This document shows positions 17,691-25,757 of a stretch of DNA of 64,000 nucleotides, in pieces (position 1 is the stretch's first letter; each line of letters opens with the position of its first letter). The DNA comes from Ignavibacteriota bacterium (GTDB taxonomy: Bacteria; Bacteroidota; Ignavibacteria; Ignavibacteriales; Melioribacteraceae), in NCBI GenBank assembly GCA_002746605.1, contig PDPT01000037.1, positions 1 through 64,000 of the forward strand, given 5' to 3'. The notes under the pieces are model-generated. The model saw only the letters and a program-made list of their open reading frames with translations, did not search any database and had not been told where the DNA came from. The position numbers were made by a program, and so were the translations under genes.

Positions 17691-18034
17691 TGTTAAGAAA
17701 TATGTTAAAATCAAAAATACATAGAGCTATAGTAACAGATTCAGACTTGGACTACGAAGGTTCAATCAGCATAGATACAAAATTAATGAAAGCCGCCGAT
17801 TTACACGAATTTGAAAAAGTTGAAGTTTATAATATAAATAACGGACATAGATTTTCTACCTATGTGATTAAAGGCAAAAAAGGTGAAATAGGATTAAATG
17901 GTGCCGCTGCAAGATTGGTTCACAAAAGAGATCTTGTAATAATTGCAAGTTATAGTTTGTACAAAGAAAGTGAACTTAAAAACTTTAAGCCAAAGATTGT
18001 TTTAGTTGATAAAAAGAATAATGCGTTAAAATAA
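17690..18034 (+). CDS. panD: Aspartate 1-decarboxylase PanD
   Basis: PanD makes beta-alanine from aspartate using a pyruvoyl group formed by self-cleavage at Gly24-Ser25. In this protein YEGS places Gly24 and Ser25 exactly at the E. coli positions if translation starts at the ATG at 17690 ([12 protein letters not shown] aligns with MIRTMLQGKLHR), which settles the start. A GGGAAAG site lies just upstream, inside coaX. RFSTYVI and [10 protein letters not shown] are the other family blocks. At 114 residues it is slightly shorter than E. coli PanD (126). It closes the operon and supplies the beta-alanine for PanC. Confidence 0.95.
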   Translation: MLRNMLKSKIHRAIVTDSDLDYEGSISIDTKLMKAADLHEFEKVEVYNINNGHRFSTYVIKGKKGEIGLNGAAARLVHKRDLVIIASYSLYKESELKNFKPKIVLVDKKNNALK

Positions 18035-18191
18035 AATTTATTTCACACTGCCTTAGACCCTATAAATACTGATTATTGTAAATTTACTTTTGAATGATCA
18101 AAGTAATCTTGTAAAAATTAAAGGCATAAATATAGAGGCTAAATCCACTTCTACTAATCAAGCAATTAAAATGTATATTACCGCTCTTTTT

Positions 18192-19070
18192 TTATAAAAT
18201 TATTTCAACAAGTACAGGAAAATGATCAGAGATAAAATTTCCATTATGCTTATCGAATAAAATTAAATGTTTAGAAACTTTAATCTTTTTTCCGACAAAA
18301 ATATAATCTATTTTTTCTTTAGGAGAAATATTATTATCGAAACCATTGAATGTCCAAACTAATCCGTCAGAAAGAAAATTACTTATTTCCATAGTATCAT
18401 ATAAATCAAATACATCATTGTTAACCATATAATTATAAGGTAAAGACTTATTTATAAAGTTAAAATCTCCCATTATAATTACATGCAAATCTTTGGATAA
18501 TTCAGTTAACTTAGCTGTAATAAGTTTTACACTTTCTAGTCTTGCAGTTTTTCCTTGATGATCAAAGTGAGTGTTTAAGACAAATAATTTCCTCCCCGTT
18601 GCTTTCTCTTTTAGAATAAGCCATGTGGCAATTCTTTCAAGCGCAGCATCCCAGCCCACGGAAGCAATACTATCAGGTGTTTCAGAAAGCCAAAAAGTTC
18701 CGCTATCAATAATTGAAAATTTATTTTTCTTAAAATATATTGGTGCGTATTCCCCTTTTGCTTTGCCGTCTTCTCGTCCAATACCAAAAGAAGAATATTC
18801 ACTTAAACTTGAATCAATAAATTCTTTTTGATGATGCAACACTTCTTGCAAACCGAGTATATCTGCATTCTTCTGTTTGATTAAATTTATGAGACTTGTT
18901 TTTCTATTGTGCCAATTATTTATTCCGTCATCAGGATTATCGTAGCGAATATTAAACGTCATAGCCTTTAATTTAGTCGGAGTAGATTGTGCAAATACAA
19001 TAGAATTACTATTTCCAATAATGATGGAAATTACCAATAGAACTGTGAGAATAAGAATATTTTTTTCCAT
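18192..19070 (-). CDS. Exported endonuclease/exonuclease/phosphatase-family hydrolase
   Basis: This 292-residue protein has a signal peptide (hydrophobic residues 5-27, ending VFAQ) and an EEP domain with all metal and catalytic residues: MTFNIRYDN near the start, DILGLQEVL with the metal Glu, LNTHFDHQG, IIMGDFNF with Asp and Asn, and the terminal SDHFPV with Asp-His. EEP enzymes cleave phosphodiesters in nucleic acids or inositol phospholipids; an exported single-domain form of this size is usually called an endonuclease or sphingomyelinase-like hydrolase, and the exact substrate cannot be told. It converges on panD across a 157-base gap. Confidence 0.88.
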   Translation of the reverse strand: MEKNILILTVLLVISIIIGNSNSIVFAQSTPTKLKAMTFNIRYDNPDDGINNWHNRKTSLINLIKQKNADILGLQEVLHHQKEFIDSSLSEYSSFGIGREDGKAKGEYAPIYFKKNKFSIIDSGTFWLSETPDSIASVGWDAALERIATWLILKEKATGRKLFVLNTHFDHQGKTARLESVKLITAKLTELSKDLHVIIMGDFNFINKSLPYNYMVNNDVFDLYDTMEISNFLSDGLVWTFNGFDNNISPKEKIDYIFVGKKIKVSKHLILFDKHNGNFISDHFPVLVEIIL

Positions 19071-19126
19071 TTTAATATATTTTATGTTAATAATACTTTA
19101 GTCAATAAAAATAGTGAATTATTTTT

Positions 19127-19203
19127 AACCGTCCATGCACACGAATCCCGTTTTTTTCTTTGTGTTCAGAAGCTACTTCACCTCAAAGAATGCAGAGTTA
19201 GAC
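19127..19203. repeat. Degraded dispersed repeat of the CACGAAT/CTTTGTG kind
   Basis: The gap between the amidase and the EEP hydrolase holds AACC...CATGCACACGAAT followed by TTTTTTCTTTGTGTTC and a CTCAAAGAATGCAGAG segment. From memory, this order resembles an intergenic repeat common in Bacteroidetes, Chlorobi and cyanobacteria. The copy is diverged and the assignment is by pattern recall, not by a search. Confidence 0.35.
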
Positions 19204-19211
19204 AAGGAAGC

Positions 19212-21275
19212 TTATTTCATAAGAACCATTTTCTTTGTTGATATAAAACTACCCGCTTGCAATCTATAAAAATAAATTCCACTCGATAGATTTGAAGCAT
19301 CAAAATTAACAGAATATTTACCAGGGTTTTGAACTTCATTAACTAATGTCACAACTTCTTTCCCTAATGCATTGTAAACTTTTAGCTTTACTCTATTTGT
19401 ATGATTACTAAAAGATGAATTTATCGAGCTACTTTCGTCAGATTGCTTCATTCCATTAGCAATAACATTTGCATTTGGAATTGTGTAACTTATTGTTGCA
19501 GTAGGATTAAACGGATTAGGATATGCTTCAAATAATTCATATTTAGTTGCAGATACAGACTCATCGCTAACAGATGTTTTCACTTCAGTTGTGAATGTAA
19601 TCTTCTTATTCTTTCCCAATGGGAAATTATCAATAGACTTTAATGAATCCATAAATATCAATTCATAAGTTGTGTTCTCTTTGAGTGCTGCTGTAAACTT
19701 AACTAATCCTATTTTGAGGTTACTCTTATTGGCGGTAATTTCAGCATCGTTACTATCTGCATCTTTTAAGGAAAAATTGCGACCGACACTGTAAAGCTCT
19801 AAAGGAGAATCAAAAAGTATTTCAATTGCAGTATCAAGTGGAACATCAACATCACCATCTTTCGGATAGCTTAAAAGAATCGATAAAAAATTATTAGCCT
19901 TGGTAGTAAAACTGAAATTGAAATCTTCCGTTAAACTAATGTTCCATTTACTTTTTGCTGCTTTGCCGATTGTAATAGTATAATTTGTTCTACCGGTAAG
20001 ATTTGTTACTGGACTATAAGTAAGTATTCTATTACCACTACTCCAGTTTATTGCTCCTTGATGGGCAGGTACAATTGTAAAAGAGCTTTCTACAGAAGCT
20101 GTGTCCATTTCATGACTAAATTTTATTACTATATCTTTTGAAAGATAAACACTATCAATTTCTGATGTTGGAGCTATTACTGTTATTTGAGGAGTTGCAG
20201 TAGTATCAACTAATTTATTAAATGTTGCTTTTCGAATTTCGCCTAAAATGCTAATTATATTTTTGCCCGGACAAGCTGTTGTAGTTGTACTGCCACTTAA
20301 ACCATGTCCTGTAATATTATCTTTAACGCTGCCTACCGAATTAAGATAACTTTTCTTCAGAGGATTTATTTCGTATTTATTACTTAGAAAAGCAAGCATA
20401 TTTTCCAGCATATCTAATCCGGTTTGAGCCGGAATATTAACTTCATAATTTCCGATATAACAAAGTCCCGCAGTATTTCTATTTGCACCGGCAGCATGTG
20501 CTCCTTGTACATTCTCTTCTGTTTCACTTTTCCAAGCACGTCCTTTATAGAGAACACCGTTTCTATCAACTAACCAATTATAACCAATATCAGCCCACCC
20601 TCTCGTATTCACATGATAGTCCCAATAACTAAGTACGACTGCTGCAAAATCATTAGCAGTAGTATGAGAAGCACTATGATGAATAATCAAATGTGTAACA
20701 TTAGTTAATTTTCTTGCACTAACATTTTCATCTTGAGGACACCCCCAAGCTTTTCGGTTAACATAAGCCGGTCTTTTAAAAAATCCGTTAACTTTGCTTA
20801 ATTGATTTTGCTTTAAACTTTTAGCAATTTTTTTCTTATCAGATTTTCCCGGACTAATAAATGTAAATTTAATATTCTCTAGAGTATTCAATACACCTGA
20901 TTTTATTTGAATATATTTAGTGCTTTTATCAAAAAATGAAAGCCGGCTAAAAAAAATTTCTTCAGAAATTTCTCCGTGAGTATCTTCTTCAACTTCAAAC
21001 CAATTACTCCAATTTAATTTATCTTGCGAAGTTCTAAGATAAAAATATTTATGTTCAGTTATTTTAGGTTTGCTAAATGAAAATGCAACGGCAATAAAGG
21101 GCTCAGGATTATCAATAGGAATATTTATAACTTCAGAAATAATTTCATTACTTGCTTTTTTTAATAACTGCTTAGGAACTTTGTAATTAATCTTTTTATG
21201 TATAAGTTCTCCACCAAATAAAATTGTATTCAATAAAATTATTTTTAGTACAACAAAAATTAAAATCTTTTTCAT
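19212..21275 (-). CDS. Secreted N-acetylmuramoyl-L-alanine amidase with T9SS sorting domain
   Basis: Starting at the ATG at 21275 (a TTG twelve bases earlier is less likely) this is a 687-residue protein with a signal peptide. A PGRP/Amidase_2 domain covers about residues 190-360: zinc His in HLIIHHSAS, NWLVDRNGVLYKGR, and His plus Cys in ITGHGLSG...ACPGK. It would cut the amide between muramic acid and the stem peptide. Two Big_5-type Ig-like domains follow (about 365-560), then a sorting domain with YPNPFNP that directs export by the type IX system. A 24-residue insertion in the sorting domain encodes a palindrome-bearing repeat. Target could be its own or foreign murein. Confidence 0.9.
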   Translation of the reverse strand: MKKILIFVVLKIILLNTILFGGELIHKKINYKVPKQLLKKASNEIISEVINIPIDNPEPFIAVAFSFSKPKITEHKYFYLRTSQDKLNWSNWFEVEEDTHGEISEEIFFSRLSFFDKSTKYIQIKSGVLNTLENIKFTFISPGKSDKKKIAKSLKQNQLSKVNGFFKRPAYVNRKAWGCPQDENVSARKLTNVTHLIIHHSASHTTANDFAAVVLSYWDYHVNTRGWADIGYNWLVDRNGVLYKGRAWKSETEENVQGAHAAGANRNTAGLCYIGNYEVNIPAQTGLDMLENMLAFLSNKYEINPLKKSYLNSVGSVKDNITGHGLSGSTTTTACPGKNIISILGEIRKATFNKLVDTTATPQITVIAPTSEIDSVYLSKDIVIKFSHEMDTASVESSFTIVPAHQGAINWSSGNRILTYSPVTNLTGRTNYTITIGKAAKSKWNISLTEDFNFSFTTKANNFLSILLSYPKDGDVDVPLDTAIEILFDSPLELYSVGRNFSLKDADSNDAEITANKSNLKIGLVKFTAALKENTTYELIFMDSLKSIDNFPLGKNKKITFTTEVKTSVSDESVSATKYELFEAYPNPFNPTATISYTIPNANVIANGMKQSDESSSINSSFSNHTNRVKLKVYNALGKEVVTLVNEVQNPGKYSVNFDASNLSSGIYFYRLQAGSFISTKKMVLMK
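19271..19322 (-). repeat. Sorting-domain patch nearly identical to 21788-21839
   Basis: These 52 bases match 21788-21839 at 51 positions; the only difference is C versus A at the fourteenth base. Both encode the GKYSVNFDASNLSSGIY segment of the T9SS domain. The flanks diverge much more at the DNA level. Confidence 0.85.
19395..19466 (-). repeat. In-frame 72-nt insertion with ATTGCT/AGCAAT palindrome
   Basis: Compared with the sister sorting domain in the phospholipase D-like protein, the amidase has 24 extra residues between PNAN and RVKLK. The extra DNA includes ATTGCT (19442-19447) and AGCAAT (19458-19463), a 6-bp inverted repeat around TCATTCCATT. From memory, the coding strand (ATTGCTAATGGAATGAAGCAAT) resembles the ATTGCGAGG...GAAGCAAT dispersed repeat of FCB genomes. 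The length is a multiple of three, so the frame is kept. Confidence 0.6.
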
Positions 21276-21383
21276 ATTACTTACCAATTTTTAATAATTA
21301 TTTTCGGAAAAACTAAATTAAAATTTATCACTTATAGTTCCCTCTTAAAAACGAAACGACTGTTTTTTCATTATAATTAAGTT

Positions 21384-21716
21384 TTATTTCTTTTCCTTAG
21401 AAATATTAAGTAATTTTTCTATGATTAGAAAATCAATTTTGCCTTCGCCTTCCATTTTATTTCTTTTTTCAATTTTAGCTTTAACGGTAATAAAAGCTTT
21501 TTCACCCCCGGCAAAATTTTTAAGATATTCTTTTTCAAGATTGATGTAATCCCCTTCCATTGCAACAGAATATTTTTGATTGTTTTCTGAATCTACAAAT
21601 AAAGCAGCATCTGCAAAATAAGTAAAATATCCGGTTTTAATATTCTCTTCTTTTTTAGTTAATGTTGAACACGCTGCCAAAAAAATTAAAATACTAATAA
21701 TCAAAAGTTTTTTCAT
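21384..21716 (-). CDS. NlpE-like lipoprotein
   Basis: This 110-residue protein has a lipoprotein signal peptide with an LAAC lipobox (Cys16), so it is anchored in a membrane. The mature part, with GYFTYFADAALFVDSENNQKY and VAMEGDYINLEKEYL, resembles the C-terminal OB-fold domain of NlpE, the E. coli copper-resistance and surface-sensing lipoprotein. The N-terminal NlpE barrel and its CxxC are absent, so it is a one-domain relative. It lies 12 bases downstream of the phospholipase D-like gene and probably shares its transcript. Function is unknown. Confidence 0.65.
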   Translation of the reverse strand: MKKLLIISILIFLAACSTLTKKEENIKTGYFTYFADAALFVDSENNQKYSVAMEGDYINLEKEYLKNFAGGEKAFITVKAKIEKRNKMEGEGKIDFLIIEKLLNISKEKK

Positions 21717-21728
21717 TTAAGTCTCAAG

Positions 21729-24026
21729 TTATTTTAATAATATCATTTTTTTTGTTTTAATAAAATTTTCAGTTATTAATTGGTAATAATAAATTCCACT
21801 AGATAGATTTGAAGCATCAAAATTAACAGAATATTTACCCTGATTTTGCAACTCATCAACTAATGTTTCAATTTCTTCACCTAATACATCGTAAATTTTT
21901 AGTTTTACTTTATTTGTACTTGGGATCGTATAATTTATTGTTGTATTTGGATTAAACGGATTCGGATAATTCTGGCTTAGATAGAATTGGTTATTAATTT
22001 CTCTTTCTTCTGTTACATTTGTAATGTTTGGAATTTGAAAATCAGTAGTTCCGCCAAGTTCATTATATCTTGCTTTAAATTCCTGCATATATTGATTTGC
22101 TATGTAAACATCATGAATTATTAAAGTATTCTCGTCATTTTTTCGATTTGCCGAACTTGTCCAATTATGTGAACCGGTAATTACAATAGGATCAGAACTC
22201 GCAGAATAAGAATCAATTAACCCGTATTTATGATGAAAAACTTTTGTGCTGTTATAATCAAAAACTTCGGAAATATTCTTTAAATTTAAAAATTCACTTC
22301 CTGCATCTTCAACATTGTTAATAATTCCTCTAATATCGGTAGTGCCATTTTGATAAGATTTATAAATGGAATTATAAATCGGATCACTTGTGAAAGTCAG
22401 CAAGCCAAAGAAAATAGAAGTATCAGCCGTATTTACTGCATTAACAATTTTACTTTCGGTTTGATCACTAGGACTAAAATAAAGTTCAACTCCTCTCCCG
22501 CCAATATTAAAAAAGTGAATTGTATTATCGGTTTTATTAGAACCAAATTTGGCAGATGAAGATGGAATATCATTATCACTTCCCCACATCTCTTCAAACT
22601 CTGTTGTGTAAGCCAAAGCGAGTGAATAATCATTTATTTCAATTACATTATTTCTGTTGTTTAAGTAATTCCAATTCCAAGAACCTGTCCAAACCCAATC
22701 ATTATTTTTAATAGTATCACGTGCGTCAACAATCATAAATTTATTATGCATTATTCCTTCCGTTAGATTTCGCTTACTTATTAAAATTCCATTATCGACA
22801 AGGAGCTGCATGGAATTTTGCATTTGGCGGCTATCGTAAACAACTCTAACTTTTACGCCTCTGTTTTTCTTAGAAGAAATAATTGCCTTAGCAATATCGT
22901 CTTGTCCGACAAAACTATAGAGAGCAATATCAAGTGAATAAGTTGCAGAATTAATTCGTTCAATAACTTTTTGTTTGAAATCTACATTACCTTTTGCAGC
23001 ATTATTTGGTATCGCAACAGAAGTATCAACTGAAGAATTAAAATAAACATTTATTTTCCCATTTTCAGTACTACTCGAAGCCGTACTTACTTTAAATATT
23101 TCACTTTCACTAGTTCCTTTATCGTTTGTTGATAGTACTTTAAAATAGTAAGTCGTAGATTCATTTAAGTTTTCAACTTTAACTTTATGAGTTTTAGTTA
23201 GAACATCAATCACAATCGGTTCAAATTCTAAATCTGATGTTAAACCGTATCTGACTTCGCTATTTCCTTCTCTGCTTGTACTAAAATAAACCGTAAAAGA
23301 ATTTGGAGTAATATCGGCTGGAATTATCGGGCTTAAAATTAAAGGTTCATTACTTATCACTATATCTTGTAAAAATCTCGGCAAAATTTGATACCCGGAA
23401 TTTCTCGGAACTGTCGGAGCATACTGGCCAAGAATACCAATTATATCAACTGTAGAAGTTGGAATTGATGCACCAATTATAGAGCTTACCGCATTATCAA
23501 TTCTAAGTTCGAGTGAACCTGTTGAATCTGAAATATCATAATTTGTACTGCTTTCAAAAGTACCGCTTGAATTTATTTGTACATTATTAACTCGCACCAA
23601 ACTACCTTCGAGTGTTTCAGTTCCGTTCCATTCTTGATTTAAAATTTCGCTGATTGTTACAACCTTGGGTTCAACACTCACATTTGATTTATGAAGAATA
23701 AATTTTGAGCTGGTACTTGAATAATCTAATTGAGTTAAGCCGTTATACTGAGCAAGAGTAGAAGTAATTGTTACGGAATCACCAATATTAACATCTGAAG
23801 AAAAACTTCCGTAAATAGAAATACCCGCTGTGTTATCTTGAATACTTGAAGGTCCTCTTTTACCAAATTGGTTAGCAGCAGTTACAATACCCGCAACAGT
23901 AAAAGTTTGACCTAATTTAATCGGTTCTCCGTTACTGTCATTTTCACGGAGGTTTATTATATCAACAACTTCTTGCGAATAAATTATTGTTGAAAAAAGA
24001 ATAAACAGTATAAATATTTTGTTCAT
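21729..24026 (-). CDS. Secreted phospholipase D-like protein with FN3 and T9SS domains
   Basis: This 765-residue protein has a signal peptide (ends YSQ), an OB-fold-like domain (about residues 20-220; GQTFTVAGIVTAAN, DNTAGISIYG), a fibronectin type III domain (about 230-315), and a phospholipase D domain with two HKD motifs: HNKFMIVD followed by TGSWNW, and HHKYGLID followed by TGSHNW. It ends with a YPNPFNP sorting domain for type IX secretion. Two HKD motifs make a complete active site able to cleave phosphodiesters in lipids or nucleic acids. The OB-like part recalls extracellular nucleases of the YhcR kind, so a secreted nuclease is as likely as a lipase. Confidence 0.9.
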   Translation of the reverse strand: MNKIFILFILFSTIIYSQEVVDIINLRENDSNGEPIKLGQTFTVAGIVTAANQFGKRGPSSIQDNTAGISIYGSFSSDVNIGDSVTITSTLAQYNGLTQLDYSSTSSKFILHKSNVSVEPKVVTISEILNQEWNGTETLEGSLVRVNNVQINSSGTFESSTNYDISDSTGSLELRIDNAVSSIIGASIPTSTVDIIGILGQYAPTVPRNSGYQILPRFLQDIVISNEPLILSPIIPADITPNSFTVYFSTSREGNSEVRYGLTSDLEFEPIVIDVLTKTHKVKVENLNESTTYYFKVLSTNDKGTSESEIFKVSTASSSTENGKINVYFNSSVDTSVAIPNNAAKGNVDFKQKVIERINSATYSLDIALYSFVGQDDIAKAIISSKKNRGVKVRVVYDSRQMQNSMQLLVDNGILISKRNLTEGIMHNKFMIVDARDTIKNNDWVWTGSWNWNYLNNRNNVIEINDYSLALAYTTEFEEMWGSDNDIPSSSAKFGSNKTDNTIHFFNIGGRGVELYFSPSDQTESKIVNAVNTADTSIFFGLLTFTSDPIYNSIYKSYQNGTTDIRGIINNVEDAGSEFLNLKNISEVFDYNSTKVFHHKYGLIDSYSASSDPIVITGSHNWTSSANRKNDENTLIIHDVYIANQYMQEFKARYNELGGTTDFQIPNITNVTEEREINNQFYLSQNYPNPFNPNTTINYTIPSTNKVKLKIYDVLGEEIETLVDELQNQGKYSVNFDASNLSSGIYYYQLITENFIKTKKMILLK
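21788..21839 (-). repeat. Sorting-domain patch nearly identical to 19271-19322
   Basis: This is the second copy of the 52-base patch described at 19271-19322 (51 of 52 bases equal), encoding the same stretch of the sorting domain in the phospholipase D-like gene. Confidence 0.85.
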
Positions 24027-24254
24027 AACTAATCTTTTTTATTTGGAAGAATGATTTTTTATCATCTTTAGAATTTTTTATAATCTGCCGTTACTATTTG
24101 GGATAGGCAAAACTATAAAGATTAAAAAATATTCTATTGAATTATTGTAAATTAATATCTTTAAGATAAGATTTCGGTATATGATTTTCAAATCAATTCT
24201 TTTTTAATTACTTTTCAAGACAAAAATTATCATTAAAATAAAAAGGATGTTATT

Positions 24255-25688
24255 ATGAAAAAATTATTATTAATTGCATTTATTATCTCTTTCGCTTTTG
24301 TCTTAAAAGCTCAAGATAAATCTGCGAAAAACTACGATGAAGCATTCAACTTAATTGCAGCTTGGTTAGAAACCCAAAAAGATTTTGATAGGCTACCCGG
24401 AATTTCAGCAATTGTTGTTGAAGATCAAAAAATACTTTGGGAAGGTGCTTTCGGGTATGCAAATCTCGAAAAGAAAGTTGAGAGCAAACCTAACACTATT
24501 TACAGCATTTGTTCAATTTCCAAACTCTTTACTTCAGTTGCAATTATGAAATTGTATGATGAAGGTAAATTAAGATTAGATGATAAGATAGAAGATTTAC
24601 TTCCGCAATATAAGTTACAGCAAGCATTTCCGGAAAGCGGACCAATAACAATTAGAACTTTAATGACTCACTCATCCGGACTTCCACGTGAAGCAAATTT
24701 CCCATATTGGACAAACCCTGATTTTCAATTTCCTTCTAAAGAACAAGTTGATAAAGGTTTAGAAAAACAAAAAACTCTTTACCCTGCATCTACTTACTTT
24801 CAGTATAGTAACCTCGCACTAACTCTTTTAGGAGAAATTGTTGAAGAAGTAAGCGGAAAACCTTACAGTGATTATATCAAAGAAAATATCTTAACTCCTT
24901 TGCAGTTAAATGATACAAGAACATTTATGCCCGAAAATCTGTACGGCACAAAACTTTCGATAGGCTATAGCGCATTAAATAGAAATGGAGCAAGAGAAAA
25001 GGTTACTTTTTTCGATGCAAACGGAATAAAACCTGCAGCAGGTTTTTCATCAACAGTAGAAGACTTGGCAAAGTTTGCTATGTGGCAATTCAGACTTAGA
25101 GATACAAACAAAGTAGAAATATTAAAACCTTCAACATTAAAGTATATGCAGCAAGTACATTGGACAAATCCTAATTGGAATATTACTTGGGGACTTGGGT
25201 TTAGTGTAGTTAAGGGCTACAACGGCAATACTTGGGTTGGACATGGTGGAAGCTGCCCAGGTTACAGAACTGTACTCAAATTAGACTTAAACACTAAAAG
25301 AGCTTATTCTGTTATGGTTAATGCAGGAGGTTCAAAACCTGCAAATTATGTAAAAGGAATGGATCAAATTTTGAGCAAAGTCGAAACAGTTGATTCATTA
25401 TCTAAAAATAATCAAGTTAATTTTAATGATTACACAGGTTACTACAGTTTACAAACATGGTGGAGTGAGATTTACTTTACCAAGTGGAACGGTAAATTAG
25501 CTGCATTAGTTTTACCTACTGAGAATCCAGGCGATGCCTTAAAGTTCTACAAACATATTGAAGGTGATACTTTTAGAAGAATAAGAGATAATGATGAGCT
25601 TGGAGAAGAATTAGTTTTCGAAAGAGATGAAAATGGCAATGTATTCAGATATAAAACACACAATAATTATAATAGCAAAATCAAATAA
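24255..25688 (+). CDS. Exported serine hydrolase, beta-lactamase/PBP4* family
   Basis: This 477-residue protein has a signal peptide (ends LKAQ) and a class C beta-lactamase-type domain. The SxxK nucleophile motif is SISK in ICSISKLFTSVA (about residues 77-88), the YxN motif is YSN in FQYSNLALTLLG, and the third motif is HGG in VGHGGSCPGYRT, in the place of KTG. Proteins of this family include D-aminopeptidases, esterases and carboxypeptidases; few are true beta-lactamases. A C-terminal domain of about 100 residues is a lipocalin-like extension seen in many relatives. An AAAGGA site precedes the ATG, and a strong terminator follows. Confidence 0.88.
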   Translation: MKKLLLIAFIISFAFVLKAQDKSAKNYDEAFNLIAAWLETQKDFDRLPGISAIVVEDQKILWEGAFGYANLEKKVESKPNTIYSICSISKLFTSVAIMKLYDEGKLRLDDKIEDLLPQYKLQQAFPESGPITIRTLMTHSSGLPREANFPYWTNPDFQFPSKEQVDKGLEKQKTLYPASTYFQYSNLALTLLGEIVEEVSGKPYSDYIKENILTPLQLNDTRTFMPENLYGTKLSIGYSALNRNGAREKVTFFDANGIKPAAGFSSTVEDLAKFAMWQFRLRDTNKVEILKPSTLKYMQQVHWTNPNWNITWGLGFSVVKGYNGNTWVGHGGSCPGYRTVLKLDLNTKRAYSVMVNAGGSKPANYVKGMDQILSKVETVDSLSKNNQVNFNDYTGYYSLQTWWSEIYFTKWNGKLAALVLPTENPGDALKFYKHIEGDTFRRIRDNDELGEELVFERDENGNVFRYKTHNNYNSKIK

Positions 25689-25708
25689 AAGCTTAAACAA
25701 CAAACTAT

Positions 25709-25747
25709 AAATCCCAAATTACAAAGTTTGTAATTTGGGATTTTTTA
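25709..25747 (+). terminator. Strong intrinsic terminator between converging genes
   Basis: A 17-base perfect inverted repeat (arms 25709-25725 and 25727-25743) surrounds a single centre base, so the real loop is the central 5-7 bases. It is followed by a T run. It ends the serine hydrolase transcript and, being symmetric, could also slow transcription from glnS. Confidence 0.9.
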
Positions 25748-25757
25748 TTTTAAAGAG

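Noticed and set aside
18084..18106. Inverted repeat TTACTTT/AAAGTAA between panD and the EEP hydrolase
   Set aside because: Stem has one G-C-poor 7-bp arm set, a 9-base loop and no T run; too weak to call a terminator.
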